This document shows, in pieces, positions 16,929 through 25,486 of a DNA stretch of 32,158 bases. Source of the DNA: Burkholderiales bacterium (GTDB taxonomy: Bacteria; Pseudomonadota; Gammaproteobacteria; Burkholderiales; SG8-39); contig JALOSW010000035.1 in NCBI GenBank assembly GCA_025458245.1, forward strand, positions 1 to 32,158. Direction: 5' to 3'. A model generated the notes under the pieces. The model did not search any database. It worked only from the letters and a program-made list of their open reading frames with translations, and was not told the origin of the DNA. The translations under genes and the position numbers were made by a program. Each line of letters starts with the position of its first letter. The stretch's first letter is position 1.

Positions 16929-18821
16929 ATGCGCAAACCCGTGAGCCGCGTGCTCGTCATCAACGACGAGCCGCTCGTCCTGAAGGAGTTTCTCCGCAGC
17001 CTCAATGCCGCGGCGCGCTCGCTCGACAACCCGCTCGGCATCGTGTTCGCAGGCGTGGCCACGGCGAAGGAAGCGCTCTCGGCGATCGAGGACGACGGCG
17101 ACCTGCAGGCCGTGGTGGTCGACGACAAGCTCTACACCATCAACGGCGGCAAGTCGAAGAAGCTGCAGATGTCGGCTCTCGAACTGGTGCAGCGCGTGAC
17201 GCGCATGCGCCCCGAGCTCGACATCTACATCCTGATCGCGCAGGAGCAGGAAGACGAAGTCGTCGACGCGCTGTTCGCCGAGGCCGTGGACGGCTACTTC
17301 TACCGCGAGGAGAAGGACTACCGCGGCATCTACCGCATCATCAACGCGCAGATCCAGGAGAAGGCGCGAACGCCCTTCTACGACCAGCTCAAGAACTACG
17401 TCTGGATGGCGAAGGATTCGTGGCACACGCCCGGGCACTCCTCGGGCGAGAGCCTGCGCAACGACCCCTGGGTGTCGGACTTCTACGAGTTCATGGGCGA
17501 GCACATCTTCGACGCCGACCTGTCGGTCTCGGTGCCGATGCTCGACTCGCTGATGGAGCCGCGCGGCGTGATCGCGGAGGCGCAGGCGATGGCGGCGAAG
17601 GCGTTCGGCGCGCGGCGCACGTTCTTCGCGACCAACGGCACGTCGACCGCGAACAAGGTGATCTTCCAGACGCTGCTCGCGCCGGGCGAGAAGCTTCTCC
17701 TCGACCGCAACTGCCACAAGTCGGTGCACCACGGCGTCGTGCTCTCCGGTGCGCACCCGATCTACCTCAACTCTTCGGTGAACCGGAAGTACGGCCTGTA
17801 CGGGCCGGTGCCCAAGCGAACGATCTTCGAGGCGATCGAGGCGCACCCCGACGCGCAGGCGCTCATTCTGACGTCGTGCACCTACGACGGGCTGCGATAC
17901 GACCTCGGCGCGATCGTCGAGGCGGCGCACGAGAAGGGCATCAAGGTGATCATCGACGAGGCGTGGTACGGCTTCGCGCGGTTCCATCCGGAGTTCCGCC
18001 CGACGGCGCTCGAGGCGGGCGCCGACTACGCCACGCAGTCGACGCACAAGGTGATGAGCGCCTTCTCGCAGGCGTCGATGATTCACGTGAACGACCCGAA
18101 GTTCAACGAGCACATCTTCCGCGAGAACTTCAACATGCACACGTCGACGTCGCCGCAGTACGCGATGATCGCGAGCCTCGACGTGGCGCGCAAGCAGATC
18201 GTGTTTCGCGTGCTCGAGCTCGACGAACTGCTGCCCGACGAGGTGCGGCACGACGGCATCCGCCTCGATCCGACGAAGGTCACGGTCGACATCTCGCGCA
18301 GCGGCTACACGGTCGAGGAACTGCAGCGCGAGCTCTTCGACCGCTACAACATTCAGGTCGAGAAATCCACGTTCAACACGCTCACGCTGCTCCTCACCAT
18401 CGGCACGACGCGCAGCAAGGTATCGCGTCTCTACGACGCGCTGATGCGCATCGCGCGCGAGGGGCGCGCCCCGCAGCGGCTCTACCAGTTTCCCGACATC
18501 CCGGAGTTCACGAAACTCCGCTTCCTGCCGCGCGACGCGTATTACGCGGGCGGCGAGAGCGTGCCGCTCCTCGACGAGAAGGACAACGTCAACCGGGCGC
18601 TCGTCGAGCGCATCTGCGCCGACCAGATCACGCCCTATCCGCCGGGCATTCCCGTGCTCGTGCCCGGACAGGTGATCACGCGCAACGTCATCGACTTCCT
18701 CGTCGGGCTGTTGCGCTCGCAGAAGCGCGTCGAGATGCACGGCATCGTGTACGACGGCTACCTTCCCTGCCTGCGAGTGCTGAAGCCGAGCGAAGAGCGC
18801 GCGATCAAGCGGATCGCCTAG
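16929..18821 (+). CDS. Orn/Lys/Arg decarboxylase with receiver-like N-terminus
   Basis: A 630-aa PLP fold-type I basic amino acid decarboxylase that should release CO2 from ornithine, lysine or arginine to give a polyamine or diamine. The first 120 residues (SRVLVINDEPLVLKEFLRSL, then AVVVDDKLY and TRMRPELDIYILIA) look like the wing/receiver-like domain of the family. The PLP domain carries WHTPGHSSGE, FFATNGTSTANK, IIDEAWYGFARFHP and the Schiff-base lysine in STHKVMSAFSQ (Lys374). The C-terminal domain includes ADQITPYPPGIPVLVPGQ. At 630 aa it is shorter than the 700-755 aa AdiA/CadA/SpeC enzymes. Substrate cannot be read from sequence. The ribosome site is weak; GTG 16941 is an alternative start. 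Nearby arginine genes suggest an arginine/polyamine link, but that is inference. Confidence 0.9.
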   Translation: MRKPVSRVLVINDEPLVLKEFLRSLNAAARSLDNPLGIVFAGVATAKEALSAIEDDGDLQAVVVDDKLYTINGGKSKKLQMSALELVQRVTRMRPELDIYILIAQEQEDEVVDALFAEAVDGYFYREEKDYRGIYRIINAQIQEKARTPFYDQLKNYVWMAKDSWHTPGHSSGESLRNDPWVSDFYEFMGEHIFDADLSVSVPMLDSLMEPRGVIAEAQAMAAKAFGARRTFFATNGTSTANKVIFQTLLAPGEKLLLDRNCHKSVHHGVVLSGAHPIYLNSSVNRKYGLYGPVPKRTIFEAIEAHPDAQALILTSCTYDGLRYDLGAIVEAAHEKGIKVIIDEAWYGFARFHPEFRPTALEAGADYATQSTHKVMSAFSQASMIHVNDPKFNEHIFRENFNMHTSTSPQYAMIASLDVARKQIVFRVLELDELLPDEVRHDGIRLDPTKVTVDISRSGYTVEELQRELFDRYNIQVEKSTFNTLTLLLTIGTTRSKVSRLYDALMRIAREGRAPQRLYQFPDIPEFTKLRFLPRDAYYAGGESVPLLDEKDNVNRALVERICADQITPYPPGIPVLVPGQVITRNVIDFLVGLLRSQKRVEMHGIVYDGYLPCLRVLKPSEERAIKRIA

Positions 18822-18925
18822 GGGCGCCCCGCCCGGCAGGCAGAATTCCTCGTCGGCGCAACGGCTTACGTTGCAAGGCGGGCGCCCGGCGCGCAACATC
18901 GGCGCCACGGAGACGGGAGATGCGA

Positions 18926-19144
18926 ATGCAGCCGGCCGGCACCCACAAGTACGGATTCCGAATCAAGACCCACAGCGGTCCGGTGGTCGAGCGTCTCCTC
19001 ATCCACGGGCGCGACGAAGCCGAGGCGACGCGCAAGCTCGAGCGCATGTATCCGAACTGCCGGGTCCTCGAATGCGTCCGGCCGGCCGCGGACGCCATGC
19101 CCGGCGACTCGTTTCAGAACGTGGTGGACCTGCTGACGCGGTAG
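18926..19144 (+). CDS. Small hypothetical protein
   Basis: A 72-aa protein beginning MQPAGTHKYGFRIKTHSGPV with ERLLIHGRDEAEATRKLERM, YPNCRVLEC and a C-terminal FQNVVDLLTR. The alternation of a beta-rich start and an EAxRKLxxMYPxCxVLEC helix looks like a compact alpha/beta domain. I recall similar short hypotheticals in betaproteobacteria but cannot name a family. ATG 18926 has GGGAG about 6 nt upstream; ATG 18920 would place that site too close. It is convergent with the parA-like gene, 18 nt apart. Confidence 0.65.
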   Translation: MQPAGTHKYGFRIKTHSGPVVERLLIHGRDEAEATRKLERMYPNCRVLECVRPAADAMPGDSFQNVVDLLTR

Positions 19145-19162
19145 GCCGGGCGGGCGGCCGGC

Positions 19163-19939
19163 TCACACCTCGAAGAAGCCGGTCGCCAGCAGTTCCTCCA
19201 GCAGCGCGTCGTAGTCCTGCGCGCCGCGACTGCCCGGCGCGTAGGCATGCACGTCCTTGCCGTGAAACGGGCTCTCAGCGAGCCCGACCGTCTCGGCGAT
19301 TCGCGTCCGCGCCAGCTCCTCCCCGAAGCGCTCGCGCAGTTGCGCCTCGATGCGATGCGCCATGCCCCGGCGCGAGTCGAAGCGCGTGAGCACGTAACGG
19401 CGTTCGACGCGCCGCTTCAGCACGTGCTCCAGCGCTTTCAGGGTGTTCTCCAGGGCGAGGGCGCCGCGCACCGCGAGAAAATCCGCGGAGATCGGCACGA
19501 GCACGCGGTCCGCTGCGAAGATGCCCGATAGCGAGAGCACGCCGAGCATCGGGCAGCAGTCGATGAACGCAGGGCGCGACGCATCGTCCTGTCCGGCGTC
19601 GAGCCCCTCCTTCAGCCGGTACAGGATCCGCGGCCCCTTCCCGAACAGCGAATCGACCTTCATGAGCTCGGCGTGGCCGGGAACCACCTCGCCCCGCCCG
19701 CCGCCCGCCAGCGCGACACGCCGGGAGAGCTCGCGGAGCGGCCGACCTTCGTTGTAGAACGCGAACAGACTGTCGGAAGCCGAGTCGATCGAGCCGCACA
19801 GGATCCCGGTGAGATGCGCCTGCGAGTCGAGGTCGACGAGCAACGGCGCAAGCCCGCGCGCGGCAAGCGCCGCGGCGAGATTGAGCGCGGTGGTGGTCTT
19901 CCCCACCCCGCCCTTCTGGTTGAACACCGCGAGCCGCAT
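19163..19939 (-). CDS. ParA/MinD-family ATPase
   Basis: A 258-aa ATPase with the deviant Walker A motif NQKGGVGKTTTALNLAAAL (Lys9 and Lys14) and the ParA switch VDLDSQAHLTGIL. Further family segments are FIDCCPMLGVLSLSGIFAAD and VLVPISADFLAVRGALALEN. Such ATPases position chromosomes, plasmids or protein machines on the nucleoid or membrane. No ParB, MinC/E or parS-like array is present in the window, so its cargo is unknown. ATG 19939 has GAGGGA about 3 nt upstream. It is divergent from argD across a 240-nt spacer that holds the argD leader. Confidence 0.88.
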   Translation of the reverse strand: MRLAVFNQKGGVGKTTTALNLAAALAARGLAPLLVDLDSQAHLTGILCGSIDSASDSLFAFYNEGRPLRELSRRVALAGGGRGEVVPGHAELMKVDSLFGKGPRILYRLKEGLDAGQDDASRPAFIDCCPMLGVLSLSGIFAADRVLVPISADFLAVRGALALENTLKALEHVLKRRVERRYVLTRFDSRRGMAHRIEAQLRERFGEELARTRIAETVGLAESPFHGKDVHAYAPGSRGAQDYDALLEELLATGFFEV

Positions 19940-20060
19940 CGTCCCTCGTGCGCATTCGGCCGTCTGGCGGGGTCCGCGCCAGCACGATCGTCGTCTCGGG
20001 CAACGAGCCCGGTGCGGCAACCCCGGATTCGCCCCGCAAGCGAGTCGGCCGCCGACGGCT

Positions 20061-20071
20061 TATGTTATGAT
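20061..20071 (+). promoter_or_regulatory. Possible -10 region of argD
   Basis: Two overlapping -10-like hexamers, TATGTT (20061-20066) and TATGAT (20066-20071). No -35 with proper spacing is visible. A start near 20078 would put the following hairpin about 22 nt into the transcript. Confidence 0.3.
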
Positions 20072-20183
20072 CTTTCGACGTTTTCCCATAGGCGCGGCGA
20101 CGGCGGCTTCGAGCCGCCGTTTGGTTTTTTCGGCCCCCCCGGCGCCGCCACCGGGCGCCGCTTTCGGACTGCGAGGGCCATGA
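20067..20183 (+). CDS. Putative 38-aa argD leader peptide
   Basis: An ATG at 20067 opens MIFRRFPIGAATAASSRRLV and ends in a TGA that overlaps the argD ATG (ATGA). Arg pairs occur at positions 4-5 and 17-18, the second pair inside the terminator stem. There is no ribosome site, and the ATG overlaps the -10-like sequence, so translation is doubtful unless transcription starts further upstream. Confidence 0.25.
   Translation: MIFRRFPIGAATAASSRRLVFSAPPAPPPGAAFGLRGP
20100..20130 (+). terminator. Intrinsic terminator in the argD leader (candidate attenuator)
   Basis: ACGGCGGCT (20100-20108) pairs perfectly with AGCCGCCGT (20112-20120) around TCG and is followed by TTGGTTTTTT. It lies 50 nt upstream of argD. 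The neighbouring upstream gene (parA-like) is divergent, so no plus-strand gene exists for this terminator to end. A second hairpin, CGGCGCC (20140-20146) with GGCGCCG (20154-20160), sits just before the argD ribosome site. The GCCGCC at 20144-20149 could also pair with the 5' arm GGCGGC, giving a possible alternative fold. Confidence 0.6.
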
Positions 20184-21364
20184 GCTCGCATCTCATGAAC
20201 ACCTACAACCGGCTCCCCGTCGCATTCGACCGTGGCGAGGGCGTCTGGCTCTGGGACACCGCCGGCAAGAAGTATCTCGACGCGCTCGCCGGCATCGCGG
20301 TTTCCGGCCTCGGCCACGCGCACCCGAAGCTCGTGCGCGCGATCGCAGACCAGGCCGCGAAAGTCATCCACACCTCGAACATCTACGAGGTGCCCAATCA
20401 GTCCGCGCTCGCCGACCGTCTCGCGGCGCTCTCCGGCATGGACGAGTCGTTCTTTTGCAGCTCCGGCGCCGAGGCGAACGAGGCGGCGATCAAGCTCGCG
20501 CGGCTCTACGGCCACCACAACGGCATCCAGAGCGCGAGCATCGTCGTCATGGAGCATGCGTGGCACGGACGCACGCTCGCGACGCTCTCGGCCACCGGCA
20601 ACCGCAAGGCGCAGGCCGGCTTCGAGCCGCTGGTGCCCGGCTTCGTGCGTGTGCCGTACAACGACGCCGCAGCGGTCAGGCAGGCGGGCGACGTGAACCG
20701 GAACATCGTCGCCGTCCTCGTCGAGGTCCTGCAGGGCGAAGGCGGCATTCACGTGGCAGACCCGGACTACGTGCGCTTCCTGCGGCGCCTCTGCGACGAG
20801 AAGGGCTGGCTGCTGATGATCGACGAAGTCCAGTCGGGCATCGGCCGGACCGGTAAGTGGTTCGCGTTCCAGCACGCCGGGATTCTCCCGGACGTCATCA
20901 CTCTCGCGAAGGGACTCGGCTCGGGCGTGCCGGTGGGCGCCTGCGTCGCGGCGGGCCGCGCGAAGGGCGTCTTCAAGCCCGGCAACCATGGATCGACGTT
21001 CGGCGGCGGTCCGCTCGCTTGCGCCGCGGGCCTCGCGACGCTCGCGGCCATGGAGAGCGAGGGACTCCTCGACAACGCCGAACGCATGGGCGAGCTGATC
21101 CGCAGCGGATTCCGCGAGGCGCTCGCCGGCGTGGGCGGTGTCGTCGAAGTGCGCGGGATGGGTCTCATGATCGGCATCGAGCTCGATCGCCCGTGCGGCG
21201 ACCTCGTAAGGCAGGCGCTCGACGCGGGACTGCTCATCAACGTCACCGCCGAGCGCGTCATCCGGCTGCTCCCGCCGCTCGTGATTCGCGAGAGCGAGGC
21301 GCGCGAGCTGGTCGCGCGGCTCGCCCCGCTCGTGCGCGCCTTCCTCGCCAAGCCCGCGGCCTGA
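20180..21364 (+). CDS. argD: Acetylornithine aminotransferase
   Basis: A 394-aa class III PLP aminotransferase of arginine biosynthesis (N-acetylglutamate semialdehyde to N-acetylornithine). Motifs are YLDALAGIAVSGLGHAHPK, FFCSSGAEANEAAIKLAR, HAWHGRTLATLSATGN, MIDEVQSGIGRTGK, and the PLP lysine Lys244 in TLAKGLGSGVPVGA. Length is normal. ATG 20180 follows GCGAGGGCC; an internal ATG at 20195 is possible. It leads the operon argD-argF-tctC-argG and has an attenuator-like leader. A broader aminotransferase (for example succinyldiaminopimelate) activity is known in the family and cannot be excluded. Confidence 0.93.
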   Translation: MSSHLMNTYNRLPVAFDRGEGVWLWDTAGKKYLDALAGIAVSGLGHAHPKLVRAIADQAAKVIHTSNIYEVPNQSALADRLAALSGMDESFFCSSGAEANEAAIKLARLYGHHNGIQSASIVVMEHAWHGRTLATLSATGNRKAQAGFEPLVPGFVRVPYNDAAAVRQAGDVNRNIVAVLVEVLQGEGGIHVADPDYVRFLRRLCDEKGWLLMIDEVQSGIGRTGKWFAFQHAGILPDVITLAKGLGSGVPVGACVAAGRAKGVFKPGNHGSTFGGGPLACAAGLATLAAMESEGLLDNAERMGELIRSGFREALAGVGGVVEVRGMGLMIGIELDRPCGDLVRQALDAGLLINVTAERVIRLLPPLVIRESEARELVARLAPLVRAFLAKPAA

Positions 21365-21380
21365 CGGCCGCAAGCGCGTC

Positions 21381-22307
21381 ATGACCGCACCGCGGCATTT
21401 CCTGCAGCTTTCCGACTTCTCGCGCGACGAGCTGGAGCACCTTTTCGCGCGCACGCGCTGGATCAAGAGCGAGTTCAAGAGCTATCGTCGCTACTGGCCG
21501 CTCGTCGATCGCACGCTCGCGATGATTTTCGAGAAGCAGTCGACGCGCACGCGCCTTTCGTTCGAGGCCGGCATGCACCAGCTCGGCGGCGCGGCGATCT
21601 ACCTCAACACCAAGGACACGCAGCTCGGTCGCGGCGAGCCGGTCGAAGACGCCGCGCAGGTGATCTCGCGCATGGTCGACATCGTGATGATCCGCACCTA
21701 CGAGCAGTCGATCGTGGAGCGTTTCGCCGCGCATTCGCGCGTGCCGGTGATCAACGGGCTCACCAACGAATACCATCCCTGCCAGATCCTCGCCGACATC
21801 TTCACGTTCGCCGAGCAGCGCGGCTCGCTCCGCGGCAAGACGGTGGCGTGGATCGGCGACGCGAACAACGTGTTCAACACCTGGCTGCAGGCGGCGCCGC
21901 TCTTCGACTTCAAGCTGAACGTCTCCTCGCCCGACGGCTACGCGGTCGATGCGGCGCGCATCGCGGCGGTCGGCCGAAACCACGTCGAGACGTTCGCCGA
22001 CCCGATGGACGCGGCACGCGGCGCGGCTCTCGTGACCACCGACGTCTGGACCAGCATGGGGTTCGAGTCCGAAGGCGACGCGCGCAAGCGGGCGTTCGAG
22101 GATTGGCAGGTCGACGGCGAAATGATGCGCGCGGCGAGCGCCGATGCACTCTTCATGCACTGCCTGCCCGCGCACCGCGGCGAAGAGGTCACTGCCGAGG
22201 TGATCGACGGCCCGCAGAGCGTCGTCTGGGACGAGGCCGAGAACCGGCTTCACACCCAGAAAGCGCTGATGGAGTTCCTCGTTCTCGGCCGCATCGAGAC
22301 GCAGTGA
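21381..22307 (+). CDS. argF: Ornithine carbamoyltransferase
   Basis: A 308-aa transcarbamylase making citrulline from ornithine and carbamoyl phosphate in the cytosol. The carbamoyl-phosphate loop STRTR is at 54-58, HPCQILAD follows in the middle, and HCLPAHRGEE begins at His260, with the ornithine-binding Cys261. Length fits OTC. It starts 16 nt after argD, so the two are co-transcribed. Confidence 0.96.
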   Translation: MTAPRHFLQLSDFSRDELEHLFARTRWIKSEFKSYRRYWPLVDRTLAMIFEKQSTRTRLSFEAGMHQLGGAAIYLNTKDTQLGRGEPVEDAAQVISRMVDIVMIRTYEQSIVERFAAHSRVPVINGLTNEYHPCQILADIFTFAEQRGSLRGKTVAWIGDANNVFNTWLQAAPLFDFKLNVSSPDGYAVDAARIAAVGRNHVETFADPMDAARGAALVTTDVWTSMGFESEGDARKRAFEDWQVDGEMMRAASADALFMHCLPAHRGEEVTAEVIDGPQSVVWDEAENRLHTQKALMEFLVLGRIETQ

Positions 22308-22321
22308 CCGGCGGGAAATCG

Positions 22322-23326
22322 ATGAAGCGGCTCTCGCGGTTCGGGCGGCGATGCACGCTCTTGGCGATCGCGATGGTTTCTCTCGCTGCCGCGCTCGCGA
22401 GCCCGGACGCATCCCACGCGCAGACGAACTGGCCGCAGCGCCCGATCCGGTTCGTGATGACCGCGCCGCCAGGGAGCTCGATCGACGTGCTCGGGCGGAC
22501 CGTCGCGGACAAGCTCAAGGATCGCCTCGGCCAGCCGATCGTGGTCGAGAACCTTCCCGCGGCCGGCGGAACCGCCGGCACCGCCGCCGTCGCGAAAGCG
22601 GCACCGGACGGCTACACGATGGCGCTCGCGTTCAACGGGCCGCTCGCATTCGCCCCGTACCTCTACGACCGCCTGCCCTACGACCCACAGCGCGACCTCG
22701 CACCCGTGATCCTCGCGTCGAGCCAGCCGAACGTGCTCGCCGTCAGCGCCGACTTCCCGGCCCGGAACGTGGCGGAGTTCATCGAGGTCGTGCGCCGCAG
22801 CCCGGGGAAGTACAACTACGCCTCGGTCGGCAACGGCAGTTCGTCGCACCTCGCCATGGAGTTGCTCAAGTCGATGGGCGGCCTCTACATCGTCCACGTC
22901 CCGTTCAACGGTGCGCCGCCGGCAGCCGCCTCGGTCGCCGCCGGCGACACGCAGATGCTGTTCGCCGTGCCCACTGCGATCAATCCCCACATCCGGTCGG
23001 GCAAGGTGCGCGCCCTTGCGGTCACGAGCGCCACGCGCTTTGCGCTCGCGCCGGAGCTGCCGACGCTCGCGGAGTCCGGGCTCGCGGGCTTCGAGGCCTC
23101 GGCGTGGAACGGCATCGTCGTGCCGGTCGGCACGCCGCGCGAGATCGTCGAACGGCTTAACCGCGAAGTGAACGAGATCCTGCGCGACCCGGAGGTGAAG
23201 GCGCGGCTCAATGCGGCGGGACTCGAGCCCGCAGGCGGAACGCCGGAAGACTTCGGGCGGCTCGTGCGGCTCGAGGGGCAACGCTGGGCCCCGGTGATCG
23301 GGCGCACCGGCGCGAAGATCGATTGA
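22322..23326 (+). CDS. TctC-family periplasmic substrate-binding protein (Bug)
   Basis: A 334-aa extracytoplasmic binding protein of the Bug/TctC family, hugely expanded in Burkholderiales. The signal peptide is about 33 residues with a probable cleavage at SHA-Q. The mature start NWPQRPIRFVMTAPPGSSID and then VVENLPAAGGTAGTAAVAKA, PDGYTMALAF and YDPQRDLAPV are the family pattern. GVP/GSGK-type ligand loops are replaced here by VGNGSSSHLAMELL. The ligand is unknown (typically a carboxylate). Membrane components TctA/TctB are absent from the window, so it is an orphan. It lies 14 nt after argF and 82 nt before argG, an odd place for it. Confidence 0.9.
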   Translation: MKRLSRFGRRCTLLAIAMVSLAAALASPDASHAQTNWPQRPIRFVMTAPPGSSIDVLGRTVADKLKDRLGQPIVVENLPAAGGTAGTAAVAKAAPDGYTMALAFNGPLAFAPYLYDRLPYDPQRDLAPVILASSQPNVLAVSADFPARNVAEFIEVVRRSPGKYNYASVGNGSSSHLAMELLKSMGGLYIVHVPFNGAPPAAASVAAGDTQMLFAVPTAINPHIRSGKVRALAVTSATRFALAPELPTLAESGLAGFEASAWNGIVVPVGTPREIVERLNREVNEILRDPEVKARLNAAGLEPAGGTPEDFGRLVRLEGQRWAPVIGRTGAKID

Positions 23327-23333
23327 CACGCGC

Positions 23334-23362
23334 GGCTTCGAGGCACACTGCGCCTCGAAGCC
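23334..23362 (+). other. Perfect 11-bp hairpin between tctC and argG
   Basis: GGCTTCGAGGC (23334-23344) pairs with GCCTCGAAGCC (23352-23362) around a 7-nt loop, 7 nt after the tctC stop and 46 nt before argG. No T-run follows. It may protect the 3' end of upstream mRNA or regulate argG. Confidence 0.6.
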
Positions 23363-23408
23363 TCGTGGAACTCTTGGCAAACGTGGCAACTGACAGCGAG
23401 CGAGCGAC

Positions 23409-24659
<1,251 letters not shown>

Positions 24660-24686
24660 CAGGCTCGGCCTCTCCCGGGCGAGAGC

Positions 24687-25421
24687 GTGCGCATCCGCGT
24701 CCTGTCGGATCTGCATCTGGAGGACTCCCCCTGGGAGGCGCCCGCCGCCGAGGCCGACGTCGTCGTCCTGGCGGGCGACATCGCCAACGGTGCGGCGGGC
24801 GTCGAGTGGGCAAAGCGCTCCTTCGACGTGCCGGTTCTGTTCGTGGCCGGCAACCACGAGCCTTTCGATTCCGCGTTCCACGAAACTGCGGCGGCGATAC
24901 GCGAGGCGGCGGCAGGATCGAACGTCACGGTTCTGGACCGCGACGAACGGGTGATCGCCGGCGTGCGCTTCCTCGGCGCGACGCTCTGGAGCGATTTCGA
25001 GCTGGACGGCCCCGCGGCGCGCGAACGCGCGCTCGCCGAGCTGCCGCGCATCGCGCCCGACTTCCGCGTAGTGCGCTTCGGCGACGGGCTCTTCACGGCC
25101 CAGGACTGGATCGCGCTTCACCGCGCCGATCGCGCGTGGCTCGAGGCGCGGCTTGCGGCGCCGTTCGCCGGGCCGACGGTGGTCGTCACCCATTTCCTGC
25201 CGCACCCGCAGAGCATCGCGCCCCGATTCGCGGGACACCCGTTCAACCCCGGATTCGCGACCGATCTCTCGCACCTGATGGGGCGCGCCGCCCTCTGGAT
25301 GCACGGGCACACCCACACGGCACTCGACTACGTCGTCGGCGGCACGCGGATCGTGTGCAACCCGCGCGGCTACCCGCACGAGCGCACCGGTTTCCGCCCC
25401 GACCTCGTGGTCGAAGTTTGA
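24687..25421 (+). CDS. Calcineurin-like metallophosphoesterase
   Basis: A 244-aa cytosolic metallophosphoesterase with the full two-metal set: LSDLHLE (Asp8, His10), AGDIANG (Asp31), GNHEPF (Asn56, His57), VTHFLPHP and HGHTHTALDY. The likely start is GTG 24687, where MRIRVLSDLHLE begins directly; no earlier ATG fits. It lies 27 nt after argG, so it may be read through. Substrate is unknown; the family covers nucleases, cNMP phosphodiesterases and sugar phosphatases. Confidence 0.9.
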   Translation: MRIRVLSDLHLEDSPWEAPAAEADVVVLAGDIANGAAGVEWAKRSFDVPVLFVAGNHEPFDSAFHETAAAIREAAAGSNVTVLDRDERVIAGVRFLGATLWSDFELDGPAARERALAELPRIAPDFRVVRFGDGLFTAQDWIALHRADRAWLEARLAAPFAGPTVVVTHFLPHPQSIAPRFAGHPFNPGFATDLSHLMGRAALWMHGHTHTALDYVVGGTRIVCNPRGYPHERTGFRPDLVVEV

Positions 25422-25486
25422 CCCGCGTCGCACATCGTGCGGCGTGCGTCCGATAGGCTGCCGCCGTTCCCTAGAAGGAGTCCGCA

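Noticed and set aside
18822-18850. GGGGCGCCCC palindrome after the decarboxylase as a terminator
   Set aside because: No loop of normal size and no T-run; likely GC background.
16905-18908. 667-codon minus-strand frame
   Set aside because: Antisense shadow of the decarboxylase; composition is low-information RVDH-rich sequence.
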